A DNA stretch of 64,000 nucleotides from Conchocele bisecta (GCA_029237695.1 CM055265.1:73075912-73139911); one strand, 5' to 3'. Shown: positions 1 through 9,873, counted from the first letter of the stretch. The notes: a model not told the origin generated them from the sequence alone. Made by a program: numbers and translations.

Positions 1-14
1 TTGAATGGATCAGG

Positions 15-339
15 GGCGGCGGAAGCGGGGGGGGGGGGGGGTGGGGGGGGGATTTAGGCCCCCACCCCCAATACTTTTGTTGGTGGGGCGTAGCACACCC
101 CACCCCCCCCCCCCAATAATTCTGTAAATTTTGGATTTTTTATTCTTATATATTTGTGTAATCATGAGTACTGGGAACTTTGCTGAGAACTTTGCTGAGA
201 ATGCAGGAAATGGCGTTTCACACCACTTTGATTTCAAAAATTTCCGGGGGTGGGGGCATGGGCCCCCCTAGCGCTATCGGGCCCATTCGGGCCCTCAACA
301 TTGGTCCCCTCCCCCCAATAATGTTCGGCTTCCGCCGCC
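15..339. repeat. GC-rich element with 12-bp inverted ends
   Basis: The ends GGCGGCGGAAGC (15-26) and GCTTCCGCCGCC (328-339) are exact reverse complements. Inside are homopolymer G runs (27-50), C runs (about 104-114) and GGGCCC-rich sequence. It is probably a small non-autonomous DNA transposon; no target duplication could be recognised. Confidence 0.6.
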
Positions 340-340
340 T

Positions 341-530
341 ATGTGGATATCAACAATGTTTCACGGCACCGTGTTTCACGGCACATACGCACTGTGTTGA
401 CGGGATAATAAGCAATGTACATCGTTATCAGGTTCCAGCTGTGTTCTATTTCATCAGGAGCTACACTGGTCACATATCCCACACTGGTCACATATCCCAT
501 AAGCTCCGTTTCTCCAGTCACAGCCACATA
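341..530. repeat. Family S end joined to a family A fragment
   Basis: Bases 345-408 match the right end of family S (tandem TTTCACGGCAC, then GTGTTGACGGGATA), also seen at 33840-33904 and 49965-50024. Bases 410-530 are the right half of family A, with the CACTGGTCACATATCC stretch duplicated, ending in CAGTCACAGCCACAT. Confidence 0.65.
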
Positions 531-657
531 TCCGAGAGGATGGGACAATTACTTGGACAATGAGTTGCAGATTGGTATTTAACGATGTTGCCACCCGGCT
601 GCCTGATTCTCGAGATAACAATGAAACATATCCGCCAGGATCGGTCAATATGCATAG

Positions 658-1038
658 TACATTGGAACCTCTCCAAACCGGACACCCTGGGAGGTTAACT
701 TGTTAAATTGAGGGAAGGAATTGTTAATTCGTAACGAATTAATAAAAAAAGAATTCTACATCCACTGCGGGGCTCCGTAGGAATGCTATACACAATATAA
801 TATTGTTTTACGTAAGACCAACCATTTGTTTTAACCCTTACACTACTGAATTAAAATTTGTCGTCTGCTGTTTATGTTATATTTCCCATTGTTTCTTTCA
901 TAAAAACACATGGTTTTACCTAAAATGCTGTCAAACGATGTTTTTATTGAGAAAGAAGATACAATTTAAAACCACAGCAGACGTCTATTTTCGTGTCTCG
1001 CAGTATAAGGGTGTCCGGTTTGGAGAGGTTCCACTGTA
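658..1038. mobile_element. Family B copy interrupted by O and C fragments
   Basis: The left end (658-694, ATTGGAACCTCTCCAAACCG) and right end (1011-1038, GGAGAGGTTCCACTGTA) are the inverted ends of the pogo-like family B. Between them lie a family O end (695-779, ending GCGGGGCTCCGTA) and a family C copy (831-1012). Confidence 0.6.
831..1012. mobile_element. Family C hairpin MITE (right end lost)
   Basis: It starts TTAACCCTTACACT and carries the family signatures GTCGTCTGCTGTTTATG and CAGCAGACGTC as inverted blocks, with a GCTGTCAAACGATG centre. The right TAAGGG end runs directly into a family B end, so the TTAA on that side is lost. Confidence 0.65.
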
Positions 1039-1222
1039 GGTCCCCAGGGTGTCCGGTTGGAGAGGTTTCATTGTAAATCAGACATGTGAGCACTTAATGA
1101 GACATTATAGTGTTTTGCAATCATGAAAAGTCACTGTAAAGAGAGATACATAACAGCGAAACACATCTAAGTTAAACATTCATATTTCCCGGACTGTCCG
1201 GTTTAGAGGGATTCCACTGTAT
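1039..1222. mobile_element. Family B, long subfamily
   Basis: Two B ends (about 1043-1074 and 1190-1222, GTCCGGTTTAGAGGGATTCC) flank a core containing ACACATCTAAGTTAAACATT. The same core occurs in reverse at 30790-30880. With the following linker and A fragment this forms a compound block shared with 30415-30882. Confidence 0.6.
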
Positions 1223-1337
1223 CTTATTTTGTTAATATTGATTTGTGGCAGGACAGTCGCAAACAAAATGTCACAGCATTTACTTTGTCATTCTGCTGAC
1301 ATTTTTTTAATTCGCTATTTCTATTTTTTTCTATAAA

Positions 1338-1475
1338 TGTGGCTGTAACTGAAGAAATGGGACTTATTGGTTTTGCGACCAGTGTAGATCCAAATCAGCC
1401 TGTGCATCCGCACAGTCTGATCAGGATCTGCACTGTTCGCCACTCACTGTCCGGTTTAGAGGGGTTCCACTGTGT
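1338..1475 (+). mobile_element. Family A left half, cut by a family B end
   Basis: It begins TGTGGCTGTAACTGAAG and runs to CTGCACTGTTCGCCACTCA, where the family B end GTCCGGTTTAGAGGGGTTCC (1449-1475) replaces the right half of A. Confidence 0.7.
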
Positions 1476-1540
1476 CTGGTTAACAAAGGATCTTAGAGGA
1501 GGGGCATCCAATAAATAGTGAACACGCATATTTAAGTTCA

Positions 1541-1790
1541 TATGAGACACGCCATGTGATTTTGTACCTTCGGATAGCTGCGTAATTTCATGAAATACGT
1601 TTACAAAATTTATAATATTTTCCGTAAATGGCGTTAAAAGTTTACAAAATGTTCTGAGTAAATGCGGAATTGACAACATTTTGTCAACTTTTGACGCCAT
1701 GTACGGAAAATATTGTTAATTTTGTAAACGTATTTCATGAAATTACGCCGATGTCCGAATGTACAAAATCACATGGAGTGTTCGACAAGT
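1541..1790. mobile_element. Family N hairpin MITE, complete
   Basis: Near-palindrome of about 250 bp. The left arm starts GAGACACGCCATGTGATTTT; the right arm ends AAAATCACATGGAGTGTTC. Each arm carries AATTTCATGAAATACGTTTA-type sequence and GACGCCAT..ACGGAAAAT. Other copies: 29042-29287, 63514-63730 and half copies at 25640, 33602 and 55806. Family type unresolved. Confidence 0.75.
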
Positions 1791-2388
1791 ATTCCCGAAT
1801 TACAATTAAACCACTTGAAACTAACATTTCCTGCTCTCAATATGTTCTGTTTAGCGAGGTTCCGCTGTAGTTCATGCAAACGTAGAAAACGTGAATCTTA
1901 CGACGTTTGAAACCGGCAATTTTAGTCTCATACACACGTTCAAATTATGAAAAGCAACAGCAATGTAACACTAGTTGGAGCAAAAAGGGGTGTTTTACAC
2001 ACAGATGTTTGATGGTCAGTATGTTGGTGTCATATGGGTATTTTGGGTAGATTTCGGTGGATTTTGTTGGTTTTGGGTAATTTACATAGTTTTGTGCAAC
2101 TACTAATGCTCAATCACTACACACGACATAAATGGTCAATTATCTACACATTCACCGTTCCGAACTTTCGAACCCATTTTATACTGTCAAAATATCCAAG
2201 GAATGAAAGCTTTTTCAATCTTTAGCTAATAAAATTTCCAACATGCGTTGCTTTCAGACAGATTATATCATAAATACCACAAACTCCAAATTCGGGTTAT
2301 ATCGATTCAGAAGACATCAATCTATTGATGCCGATAGAATACGTGAACTGCATTTATCTGGTCCTACATTTAAGAAATTGGGCAAAAA
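1791..2388. other. Low-copy stretch with one family B end
   Basis: Only a B end (1846-1870, TTTAGCGAGGTTCCGCTG) is recognised. I see no coding signal in the rest. Confidence 0.5.
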
Positions 2389-2695
2389 CGTTGGAATACA
2401 TGGAATATATTTCCTGGAAAAAGGCTGTAGGCAAATATGGAATATATTTCTTGGAAAAAGGTTTTAGGCAAACATGTTGGAATACATGGAATATATTTCA
2501 TGGAAAAAGGCTTTAGACAAACATGTTGGAATACATGGAATATATTTCCTGGAAAAAGGCTTTAGACAAACATGTTGGAATAAATGGAATATATTTCCTG
2601 GAAAAATTCTTTAGACAAACATGTTGGAATACATGGAATATATTTCCTGTTACATGGAATATATTTCATGGAAAAAGGCTTTAGGCGAAAACATC
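2389..2695 (+). repeat. 49-bp tandem repeat, about six copies
   Basis: The start GTTGGAATACATGG recurs at 2476, 2525, 2574 (as GTTGGAATAAATGG) and 2623, exactly 49 bases apart. The first two units (2389-2470) and the last are shortened or diverged. Each unit includes ATATATTTCCTGGAAAAAGG. The short ORFs here follow from the repetition and are not genes. Confidence 0.92.
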
Positions 2696-2876
2696 TGAAT
2701 AGTGGGTCTGTGGCTTATAAGCAGCACATAGCATGTTGTCTATTAATCGAAGGGGTCAGCGGAAGAATAGGGTTAACTCCAACTGGGAGTTGGCCCCTTT
2801 ATTTCACTCACATCTTCATTTACTCATGTCATATTCCAAATCTCATGACAGCAGAAAAAAACGCCAGACCAATCTA

Positions 2877-4070
2877 CAATGGGACCTCGCTAAACCGGAC
2901 ACCCTGGGAGGTCCCCAGGGTGTCCGGTTTAGCGAGGTTTCACTGTAAATCAGAGGCATATGATCATTCCGAGCCATAGTTATCAGGGCTCTCAATAAGT
3001 TTCCAAGTAACAGGGTCAAATCTAAAAGTAGCCAGGTTATTGAACGAGCGAAGCTCGTTCGTCGAGTAAGCGAAGCTTACGAGATGGCTAGGGGTGTCCG
3101 GGGGCATGCTCCCCCCCCCCCCGGAAAATGTTTGACCTCTAGACTCAATTTCCTGCATTCTGGTGTCTTTTAAAATCAATATTTGCACCTATATTTAGTG
3201 AACTTTTGCCAGAAGTAAATTACATGTTCATTAATTCTGCCATTTTTGGTGATAGAAATTGAGAATATTGGTTCTAAACGACATAAAAATGCAGGAAAGT
3301 GAATGTAGATATCCAGGCGTGGGTATAGGATTTCCAGTTGGGGAGGGGGGCGTCAACCAAAATCAAATGTATGCGGGGGGTTTGGGGGTCATCCCCCACG
3401 AAATTTTTTAAACCAGAATGCCTCACACACTATTTCCTGGCTCAACGCTGATTATTTCACCTGCAAAAACTTGATTTTGGATTTTTAAAAAACAAGAATT
3501 GTGCATGGTTTTGGTGGTCTACCAAAGAAGAACATTTTTAAAACCACAACCACTCAGTCGCGATTTCCAGGCACATAGGTTGAATCACAGTTTGGATGTT
3601 GGTGTCCGGGCCAATAATTGTTTATGGAGAAACTAGTATTTATTGACATGTTACGGTTACCTAGTTAACCGTTTATTCCACATTGAAATGTGCAATCACT
3701 CCTTTAAGTTAAATACCTCACAAAACTTATTTTCTGCAGAATTTCTTACGGTGAATCAGGCAGCTTTGCATAGAGAACAATTAATGATTATATTGATTGA
3801 TTCATTATTCGCACACAATCAAAGTTCGATTTTTTTAAAAAAAATTGTAAAATATTTTTTTTTTTTTTTTTTTTTTTACTGAGAAAGTAGCCGGTGCCGA
3901 ATGAGGAAGTTGCCGGGGAAAATCCCCGGCCCCCGGCCCTTATTGAGAGCCCTGAGTTATTTGCTATGCGGTCATGAACAGACATTATCACCTGAGATAA
4001 ATGACCAAGAAACCCATCAACATTATGATCACATATGTTTCTTGTTGTCCTGTTCAGAGAGGTTTCACTG
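2877..4070 (+). mobile_element. Family B element split by element V
   Basis: It is flanked by TA at 2875-2876 and 4071-4072. It opens with a perfect small hairpin (ACCCTGGGAGGTCCCCAGGGT at its centre) and ends AGAGAGGTTTCACTG. The same sequence lies uninterrupted at 59375-59562, 188 bp long. Here 970 bp of element V sit inside. Pogo/Tigger-type ends (CAGTGGAACC plus TA) are my inference of superfamily. Confidence 0.8.
2984..3954. mobile_element. Element V, 971 bp with 16-bp inverted ends
   Basis: The ends CAGGGCTCTCAATAAG (2984-2999) and CTTATTGAGAGCCCTG (3939-3954) are exact reverse complements. AGTTAT at 2978-2983 and 3955-3960 is the target duplication; the unoccupied site reads CATAGTTATATGC at 59470-59482. 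Inside are GAGCGAAGCTCG and TAAGCGAAGCTTA mini-palindromes, C runs at 3111-3122 and a poly-T run near 3857. No coding region. A 6-bp duplication is uncommon; superfamily unknown. Confidence 0.85.
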
Positions 4071-4177
4071 TATATAAGGATAAGAATGACTTATTGCATA
4101 GAAACAAATGCATGCAATTACTTTACATATAATATACATAGAATGCAAGATGGCGTACACGGATACATGTATACAAT

Positions 4178-4260
4178 GGGTGGCAGGTGGGAGCATGCGA
4201 TGGGTAATTTAACGATCGGGGTTCATCCTTACCGGAATCTCGACTGGATACCTGGTTTGG
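4178..4260 (+). repeat. Family W fragment
   Basis: GGGTGGCAGGTGGGAG..GATGGGTAATTTAACGATC matches 24650-24727 closely. Nothing further identifies it. Confidence 0.6.
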
Positions 4261-4648
4261 TCCTCACATACGTCTTTGGCATTTTGTATGTGACAAGTTG
4301 AATCTGGTTACCCTTATAAGAGTAATCCTACCTGTATTACTTTAATAGGGGAATGGTGCGGTATGGGCCTGGCACCAGGTCAGGTTAATCTAATTTCAGG
4401 GCTGAATATATTTTTTCTCTATGTATTCCGTTCTGATTTTGGAATTTTCCTCCCAATGCAGCAGGTTAAATACGGGATGGAACCCGTTGACCCGTTGACC
4501 CGGCCTTAAATGACCATAGCTGTTGATAGGCCGTTAATCACAAATACACAAACAAACAAACACGGATGTACAACTGTTGCCCAAACTGTGTCAATTTGAT
4601 ACAAATCCATCATGTCTCCAATACATGTTTACGCCGTATGCGTATTTT
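4261..4648. other. Low-copy stretch, no feature seen
   Basis: AT-rich sequence with CCCGTTGACCCGTTGACC (a short direct repeat near 4487-4502) and CAAACAAACA at 4549-4560. No gene or family end recognised. Confidence 0.4.
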
Positions 4649-5183
4649 AAAGGTGCATGCACACTCAGTACACGTGTTCTTTATATCACAGACATCATCT
4701 GAGACATTTTCTGAGAAAATAAACATTCATTCACTATTACCCCACGTATTGATTGTAAATGTAAATGCTTTGATCCGCAGTCCGACGCTCTACCTACTGA
4801 GCTAAACGTATTGATTGGCAATATTATACATTTTATATCAGACTTAAATTTCCACATTGATATCAGGGGCGATAACCGTCTTTCCTTAAAATGTTAACGG
4901 ACATGACTATTTATTCTATGTATTTATTCTTTATGGTCTGCGATGCAGATACTTTATAATCTGTCGAAAATATAATTGTTTCAGGTGACACATTTAATTA
5001 GTATAAATAATTAACAAATGGCATGTCTCATTTGTATATGAAAATAGCCTGATATCACCGATATATTTGTATAGCGGGCACTCGTAAGTTTTAGAACTGG
5101 CTGAATAGTGACACAATTATACACTTATTTAATTCCTATAAAGAACATGTTGTATTGTGCCTACCGAGTGGGCATGTACATTT
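4649..5183 (-). mobile_element. Family F MITE carrying a tRNA-half retroposon
   Basis: The left end TTAAAGGTGCATGC and right end GTGGGCATGTACATTT are the inverted ends of family F, which elsewhere sits between TTAA motifs. Internal signatures are CCCCACGTATTGATTG, CAGGGGCGATAACCG, ATAATCTGTCGAAAAT and AGCGGGCACTCGTAA. It is interrupted at 4756-4805. Confidence 0.8.
4756..4805 (-). mobile_element. Retroposed 5' tRNA half (mini-SINE)
   Basis: Read on the minus strand, the 50 bases begin TTAGCTCAGTAGGTAGAGCG, a tRNA D-arm (stem GCTC/GAGC, A-box), followed by TCGGACTGCGGATC, an anticodon stem and loop broken on its 3' side. The acceptor strand is missing and the 3' tail is AAAGCATTTACATTTA. ACGTATTGATTG is duplicated exactly on both sides (4744-4755, 4806-4817). 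Other F copies carry the single empty site, for example near 35167. It is not a functional tRNA gene. Confidence 0.85.
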
Positions 5184-5235
5184 CACTTGGCATTATGGCA
5201 TGAAGTTATTTGCTGAGTCTAATGTGAAACATTGA
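5184..5235. other. Spacer
   Basis: Unassigned sequence between the family F end and the family A start. Confidence 0.4.
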
Positions 5236-5747
5236 TGTGTGACTGTAACTGGAGAAACGGGGCTTATGGGTTCTGCGACCAGTGTAGATCCAGATCAGAC
5301 TGTGCATCCGCACAGTCTGATCAGGATCTGCACTGTTCGCCATTCCATCAATGAAACATCCGTCATGCAATATAGATCGTTATCAGGCTACATGACTGTG
5401 CTATTTGATCGATAGCCGATTTCACCAACATTGCAAAGTATATTTTTCTAGCAAAGTATACTTTGAGGGAGTAATCATTTATTTCCCCCGAAATGCATTA
5501 TAGAACTAACGACTGCATATATGTGTTGATTAAAAGTATGCAGAATTATTATACTGAATTTATGTGTAATAATGGCTGTGATAATGTAATAAATTCAGTA
5601 TAATAAAAATTAATAAATTTATTCTAAAATTGAAAATTTCTCCCTCAAAGTATACTTTGCTAGAAAAGTATACTTTGCAATGTTGGTGAAATAGGATACA
5701 GGTCACAACTCCCACAAGCCCCATTTCTCCAGTTACAGCCACATTAT
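5236..5747 (+). mobile_element. Family A element split by family E
   Basis: The left part (5236-5411) runs from GTGACTGTAACTGGAG to GTGCTATTTGATC. The right part (5699-5747) runs from GGTCACAACTCCC to CAGTTACAGCCACAT. Together they give one family A element; 287 bp of family E separate them. Confidence 0.8.
5412..5698 (-). mobile_element. Family E hairpin MITE nested in A
   Basis: The inverted ends are TAGCCGATTTCACCAACATT and AATGTTGGTGAAATAGGATA. Each end carries AAAGTATACTTTG, and a second inner palindrome (TATACTGAATTTA..TAAATTCAGTATA) surrounds GGCTGTGATAATG. Other copies: 24726, 35880, 37428, 42627, 46662. Confidence 0.85.
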
Positions 5748-5945
5748 GTGGGTTTATCCGCCCCCAGTACACAGATTGACCCTTCGACAATAACCATCAT
5801 CCGTTCCACTTGGTATGCATTGATACACGTATCAAAAATAAATTTGTCCGCTCTACTGAGAGTCAAAAACAGAGAGAAAGCTATAAACATGGTAAAACCA
5901 GTGGAATGACCGTACAGGAAGTTATGGTGGATCGTTTGGGACATT
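5748..5945. other. Spacer, no feature seen
   Basis: About 200 bases without a recognised repeat end or coding signal. Confidence 0.35.
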
Positions 5946-7820
5946 TCGTTCTTTCGTTTCTACTCCTCGGCGAGGAGAACATTTAATGGCGTGCCTTGGT
6001 TTCTAAAACGCTTAGCGACGAACATTACACGTCGTGCCTTCGTTTCTAAAACGCTTAGCGACGAACATTACACGTCGTGCCTTCGTTTCTAAAACGCTTA
6101 GGGACCAACATTATATGTCGTTCCTTCGTTTCTAAAACGCTTAGGGACGAACATTACACGTCGTGCCTTCGTTTCTAAAACGCTTAGGGACCAACATTAG
6201 ATGTCGTTCCTTCGTTTCTAAAACGCTTAGGGACGAACATTACACGTCGTGCATTCGTTTCTAACACGCTTAGGGACGAACATGGCATGTCGTGTCTTCG
6301 TTTCTAAACGCTTAGGGACGAACATTACACGTCGTGCCTTCGTTTCTAAAACGCTTAAGGACCAACATTAGATGTCGTTCCTTCGTTTCTAAAACGCTTA
6401 GGGACGAACATTACACGTCGTGTCTTCGTTTCTAAAACGCTTAGGGACGAACATTGCACGTCGTGACTTCGTTTCAAAACGCTTAGGGACCAACATTACA
6501 CGTCGTGCCTTCGTTTCTAAACGCTTAGGGACCAACATTACACGTCGTGCCTTCGTTTCTAAAACGCTTAGGGACCAACATTAGATGTCGTTCCTTCGTT
6601 TCTAAAACGCTTAGGGACGAACATTACACGTCGTGCCTTCGTTTCTAAAACGCTTAGGGACGAACATTACACGTCGTGCCTTCGTTTCTAAAACGCTTAG
6701 GGGCCAACATTATATGTCGTTCCTTCGTTTCTAAAACGCTTAGGGACGAACATTGCACGTCGTGCATTCGTTTCTCAAAATTAGGACGAAACATTGCACG
6801 TCGTGCCTTCGTTTCTACGCTTGGGACCAACATTATCGTTCCTTCTTGTTTCTACGCTAGGGACGAACTTGCACCGTTCGTGCCTTTCTTTCTAAACGCT
6901 TAGGGACCAACATTAGATGTCGTTCCTTCGTTTCTAAAACGCTTAGGGACGAACATTGCACGTCGTGCCTTCGTTTCTAAACGCTTAGGGACCAACATTA
7001 GATGTCGTTCCTTCTACGTTGGGACGACATTGAGTCGTGCCTTCGTTTCTAAAACGCTTAGGGACGAACATTACACGTCGTGCCTTCGTCTAAAAACGCT
7101 TAGGGACGAACATTACACGTCGTGCCTTCGTTTCTAAACGCTTAGGGACCAACATACACGCGTCCTTCGTTTCTAAAACGTTAGGGAGAAACATTACACG
7201 TCGTGCCTTCGTTTCTAAAACGCTTAGGGACGAACATTGCACGTCGTGCCTTCGTTTCTAAACGCGTAGGGACCAACATTACACGTCGTTCCTTCGTTTC
7301 TAAAACGCTTAGGGACGAACATTACACGTCGTGCCTTCGTTTCTAAAACGCTTAGGGACGAACATTACACGTCGTGCCTTCGTTTCTAAAACGCTTAGGG
7401 ACCAACATTATATGTCGTTCCTTTGTTTCTAAAACGCTTAGGGACGAACATTGCACGTCGTGCATTCGTTTCTAAAACGCTTAGGGACGAACATTGCACG
7501 TCGTGCCTTCGTTTCTAAACGCTTAGGGACCAACATTACACGTCGTGCCTTCGTTTCTAAAACGCTTAGGGACGAACATTACACGTCGTGCCTTCGTTTC
7601 TAAAACGCTTAGGGACCAACATTATATGTCGTTCCTTCGTTTCTAAACGCTTAGGGACGAACATTAGATGTCGTTCCTTCGTTTCTAAAACGCTTAGGGA
7701 CGAACATTACACGTCGTGCCTTCGTTTCTAAAACGCTTAGGGACGAACATTCAATGTTGTGTCTTCGTTTCTAAAACGCTTGTGTCTTTGTTTCTATGCC
7801 GCCGTTTAGAGACGACATTT
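5946..7820 (+). repeat. 43-bp minisatellite H, roughly 43 copies
   Basis: The unit is CGTTTCTAAAACGCTTAGGG followed by ACGAACATTACACGTCGTGC and CTT. Two variants alternate irregularly: GACGAACATTACACGTCGTG and GACCAACATTAGATGTCGTT. The edge units (5957-5993 and 7790-7820) read CGGCGAGGAGAACATTT and ATGCCGCCGTTTAGAGACGA, resembling the dispersed element H' nearby. Units at about 6770-7200 have many small indels. Confidence 0.95.
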
Positions 7821-7827
7821 ACGAATG

Positions 7828-8181
7828 TTATCAGGTAAAGCACTTTGTATTGGCCGAAAACATACTGACTGATAACATATTGCTGTATCAGGCATTGACC
7901 TGATACCAATATCCGGGTTACAACAAATTGAAAACTTACGTTTCATTGGTCGAACGGCGTCACATGCCGTTACCGATTTACGTCAGTGGAATGACGTCAC
8001 GGAAACAAGTCCCCGTTCTTTTCAACGAAAACAACGTCGTAATTACTCATTATGTAGCCAAAAACTTTAGTGTATTTTGATAGTGTATTTTGATATAAAG
8101 TTTATCAGTCTCGGCTCGGAAACGCGTTTCCTAGCCTTGCCTGATAAACTTGATATTAAAATACACTAGCCTAGTATTCTC
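7828..8181 (+). mobile_element. Family I element, copy 1
   Basis: It shares with 58498-58921 the order TTATCAGGTAA, CATTGACCTGATAC, CGGGTTACAAC, TTTCATTGG.CGAACGGCGT, a CAAACAAGTC-like block, then a terminal hairpin (GTATTTTGATAT..GATATTAAAATACAC at 8090-8168). Partial copies: 13635-13775, 34685-34765, 59715-59830. No coding region. Confidence 0.7.
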
Positions 8182-8215
8182 CATGTATACGTACATATTC
8201 ATACAAAACAGTAGC

Positions 8216-8349
8216 TCGTTGGAACTGTCGTTCTGCGCCGCGTAGAGACGACACTAATAAACCTTGAAGTTCGTTCCTTCGTGTCTACGCGGCGCAGTTA
8301 CGAACTTTGCGAATATTAAAACTTGTGACTTCGTTTCTTTCTGCGCCAC
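8216..8349. mobile_element. H' dispersed element, left portion
   Basis: GTTCTGCGCCGCGTAGAGAC and GTGTCTACGCGGCGCAG form an imperfect palindrome with TTCGTTCCTTCG between. H' continues as GTAGAGACGAACATTAATAA after the J insertion. H' is the likely source of the 43-bp minisatellite because it shares CCTTCGT.TCTA and GAGACGAACATT. Confidence 0.6.
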
Positions 8350-8354
8350 GTAGA

Positions 8355-8749
8355 CAAGGTGCATGACAACACCTTGCATGTTACAACAACAACAACGTCG
8401 CCCACTCCAAAGTAAGTATTATTTGATCTTTTCCTTAATATGCAACGGATTTTGATGAAATATGGCGCAGCAAACGCGTCTTCATGAGCTGCATTTGGTG
8501 GTCTAGGGAGTTTGGCACAGACTTATGTCGTTTTTGCGAAGAATCGATTTCCGTGTCTCCGACACGGAGATCGATTCTTCGCCAAAACGACAAGTTTGGG
8601 CGAACATACCACCAAATGCAGCTTAACAAGATGCGTTTGATGCGCCATATTTCATCAAAATCCGTTACGCAATAAGGACACTATAAAAGAATACGTACTT
8701 TGAATCGGTTCTTGTTGTTGTTGTTAGTACCACGTGATCATACACCTTG
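8355..8749. mobile_element. Family J hairpin MITE, copy 1
   Basis: A 395-bp near-palindrome with ends CAAGGTGCATGA and TCATACACCTTG. Next to each end is an ACAACAACAAC or GTTGTTGTTGT tract. The apex is GAATCGATTTCCGTGTC against GACACGGAGATCGATTC. GTAGA is duplicated exactly (8350-8354 and 8750-8754), and joining across it restores the H' sequence ACGTAGAGACGAAC. Confidence 0.9.
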
Positions 8750-8754
8750 GTAGA

Positions 8755-8868
8755 GACGAACATTAATAAGATTAAGTTTCGTTCCGTTGTGTATATGCAC
8801 CATGGAGACGAACATTATGAACATTACATTTCGTTTCTATGCAGCATAGTGCATATTAAATTCAGGCC
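8755..8868. mobile_element. H' element, right portion
   Basis: Two GAGACGAACATTA blocks and TTTCGTTTCTATGCAGCATA match the H' pattern seen at 8216-8349, 9238-9296, 9505-9545 and 19660-19745. Confidence 0.5.
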
Positions 8869-9213
8869 CGTACGCAGGAATTATTTTAGGGGGGTGCGTT
8901 ATCGACGGCGCGAAGGACTAAACATTGTTAATCCGCAGATTAACCCTTTCACCCCTAAGTAACTGGAATGGATTTTGATTTGTTAATTTTGCAACCAATC
9001 TAAATCATCACAAAATGATTTTCAGACCAGTCCATTTATGAACATGGGGTGTTTTTGTTCTCAAAATTACGAAAATTAATTGCAAAAAGTGCAGATCCTG
9101 ATGAGACGGCTCGTTACGAGCCGGCTCATCTGGATCTACACTGTTTGCCAATACCACTATACAGGTCTGCGGATTAAGAGTAAAATGGTTAAGGGGGTGC
9201 GTACGCATCCTGA
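8869..9213. mobile_element. Inverted-end element with a family A core
   Basis: GCCCGTACGCAGGAATT and GGGGTGCGTACGCATCCTG lie at the two edges, and TAATCCGCAGATTAACCC faces GGTCTGCGGATTAAGAG inside. The centre (9081-9150) is an A-like piece: GTGCAGATCCTGATGAGAC, a GGCTCGTTACGAGCC hairpin, then CATCTGGATCTACACTG. Confidence 0.6.
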
Positions 9214-9298
9214 ACTTAGCAATAGTAATTTAACATTAAGAACATTTCGTTCCTTCGTTTATCATGTTTATGCACCGCGTAGAGATAATGACATTTAA

Positions 9299-9504
9299 CC
9301 CTTACTACGCTGAATGAAATGCTGTCATCTGCTGGAAATGTTTTATTTTCAATATTTCTCGACAAAAACCTGGTTTTGACAGCACATGAGAATCATTTCC
9401 AGTGGAGACGATTCTCATGTGCTGTGAAAACCACATTTTTGTTAAGAATTAAAGCAAAAATGAAAAACAGCAGACGGCAATTTCCGTCAACAGCGTAGGA
9501 AGGG
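9299..9504. mobile_element. Family C hairpin MITE
   Basis: It sits between TTAA at 9295-9298 and 9505-9508. The ends are CCCTTACTACGC and GCGTAGGAAGGG. The two GACAGCACATGAGAATC-type arms are inverted around CCAGTGGAGACG. TTAA duplications with CCCTT termini suggest a piggyBac-type origin (inference). Confidence 0.8.
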
Positions 9505-9835
9505 TTAAGAACGTTTCTACGCCGACAATTAAGAACCTTACAGGAGCGAAATTTAACTTAAATTTCGTCCCAAGAAATTGAAAAGATATAAATATATACT
9601 TCCCCCAACGGGCCACCATAGGAATAGCTTCATGTACGTGTTACATACAACGTTACCGGAGATCGCATTGATTTGTGTCTCATTGGCAAAGATAATCTGC
9701 GGATGTATTTTAATGGGGGTAAATCGGCCACGGTGAATCTCCGGACACCGATATGTGTCCCGCCGCGAGAGAAGAAGAGATATTCAATTAGCGAACAGTG
9801 TAGCCCTTTTTTTGAGTACATAACTCTGATATCAT

Positions 9836-9873
9836 TACATTGCATTGCATTGCATTGCATTGCATTGCATTGC
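9836..9873 (+). repeat. (CATTG)n microsatellite
   Basis: About eight copies of the pentamer CATTG, so both strands show short CNAM-type repeats with no coding meaning. Confidence 0.95.

Noticed and set aside
4772..4804. Functional tRNA gene
   Set aside because: Only the D-arm and part of the anticodon arm exist; acceptor and T arms are missing.
5946..7820. CRISPR-like array
   Set aside because: Units are contiguous 43-bp repeats without unique spacers, and there are no cas genes; this is a eukaryotic minisatellite.
8355..8749. True recombination signal sequence (12/23 RSS) in family J
   Set aside because: The A/C-rich ACAACAACAAC tract is not at a clean 12- or 23-bp spacing and the heptamer is imperfect; only the 5-bp duplication is firm.
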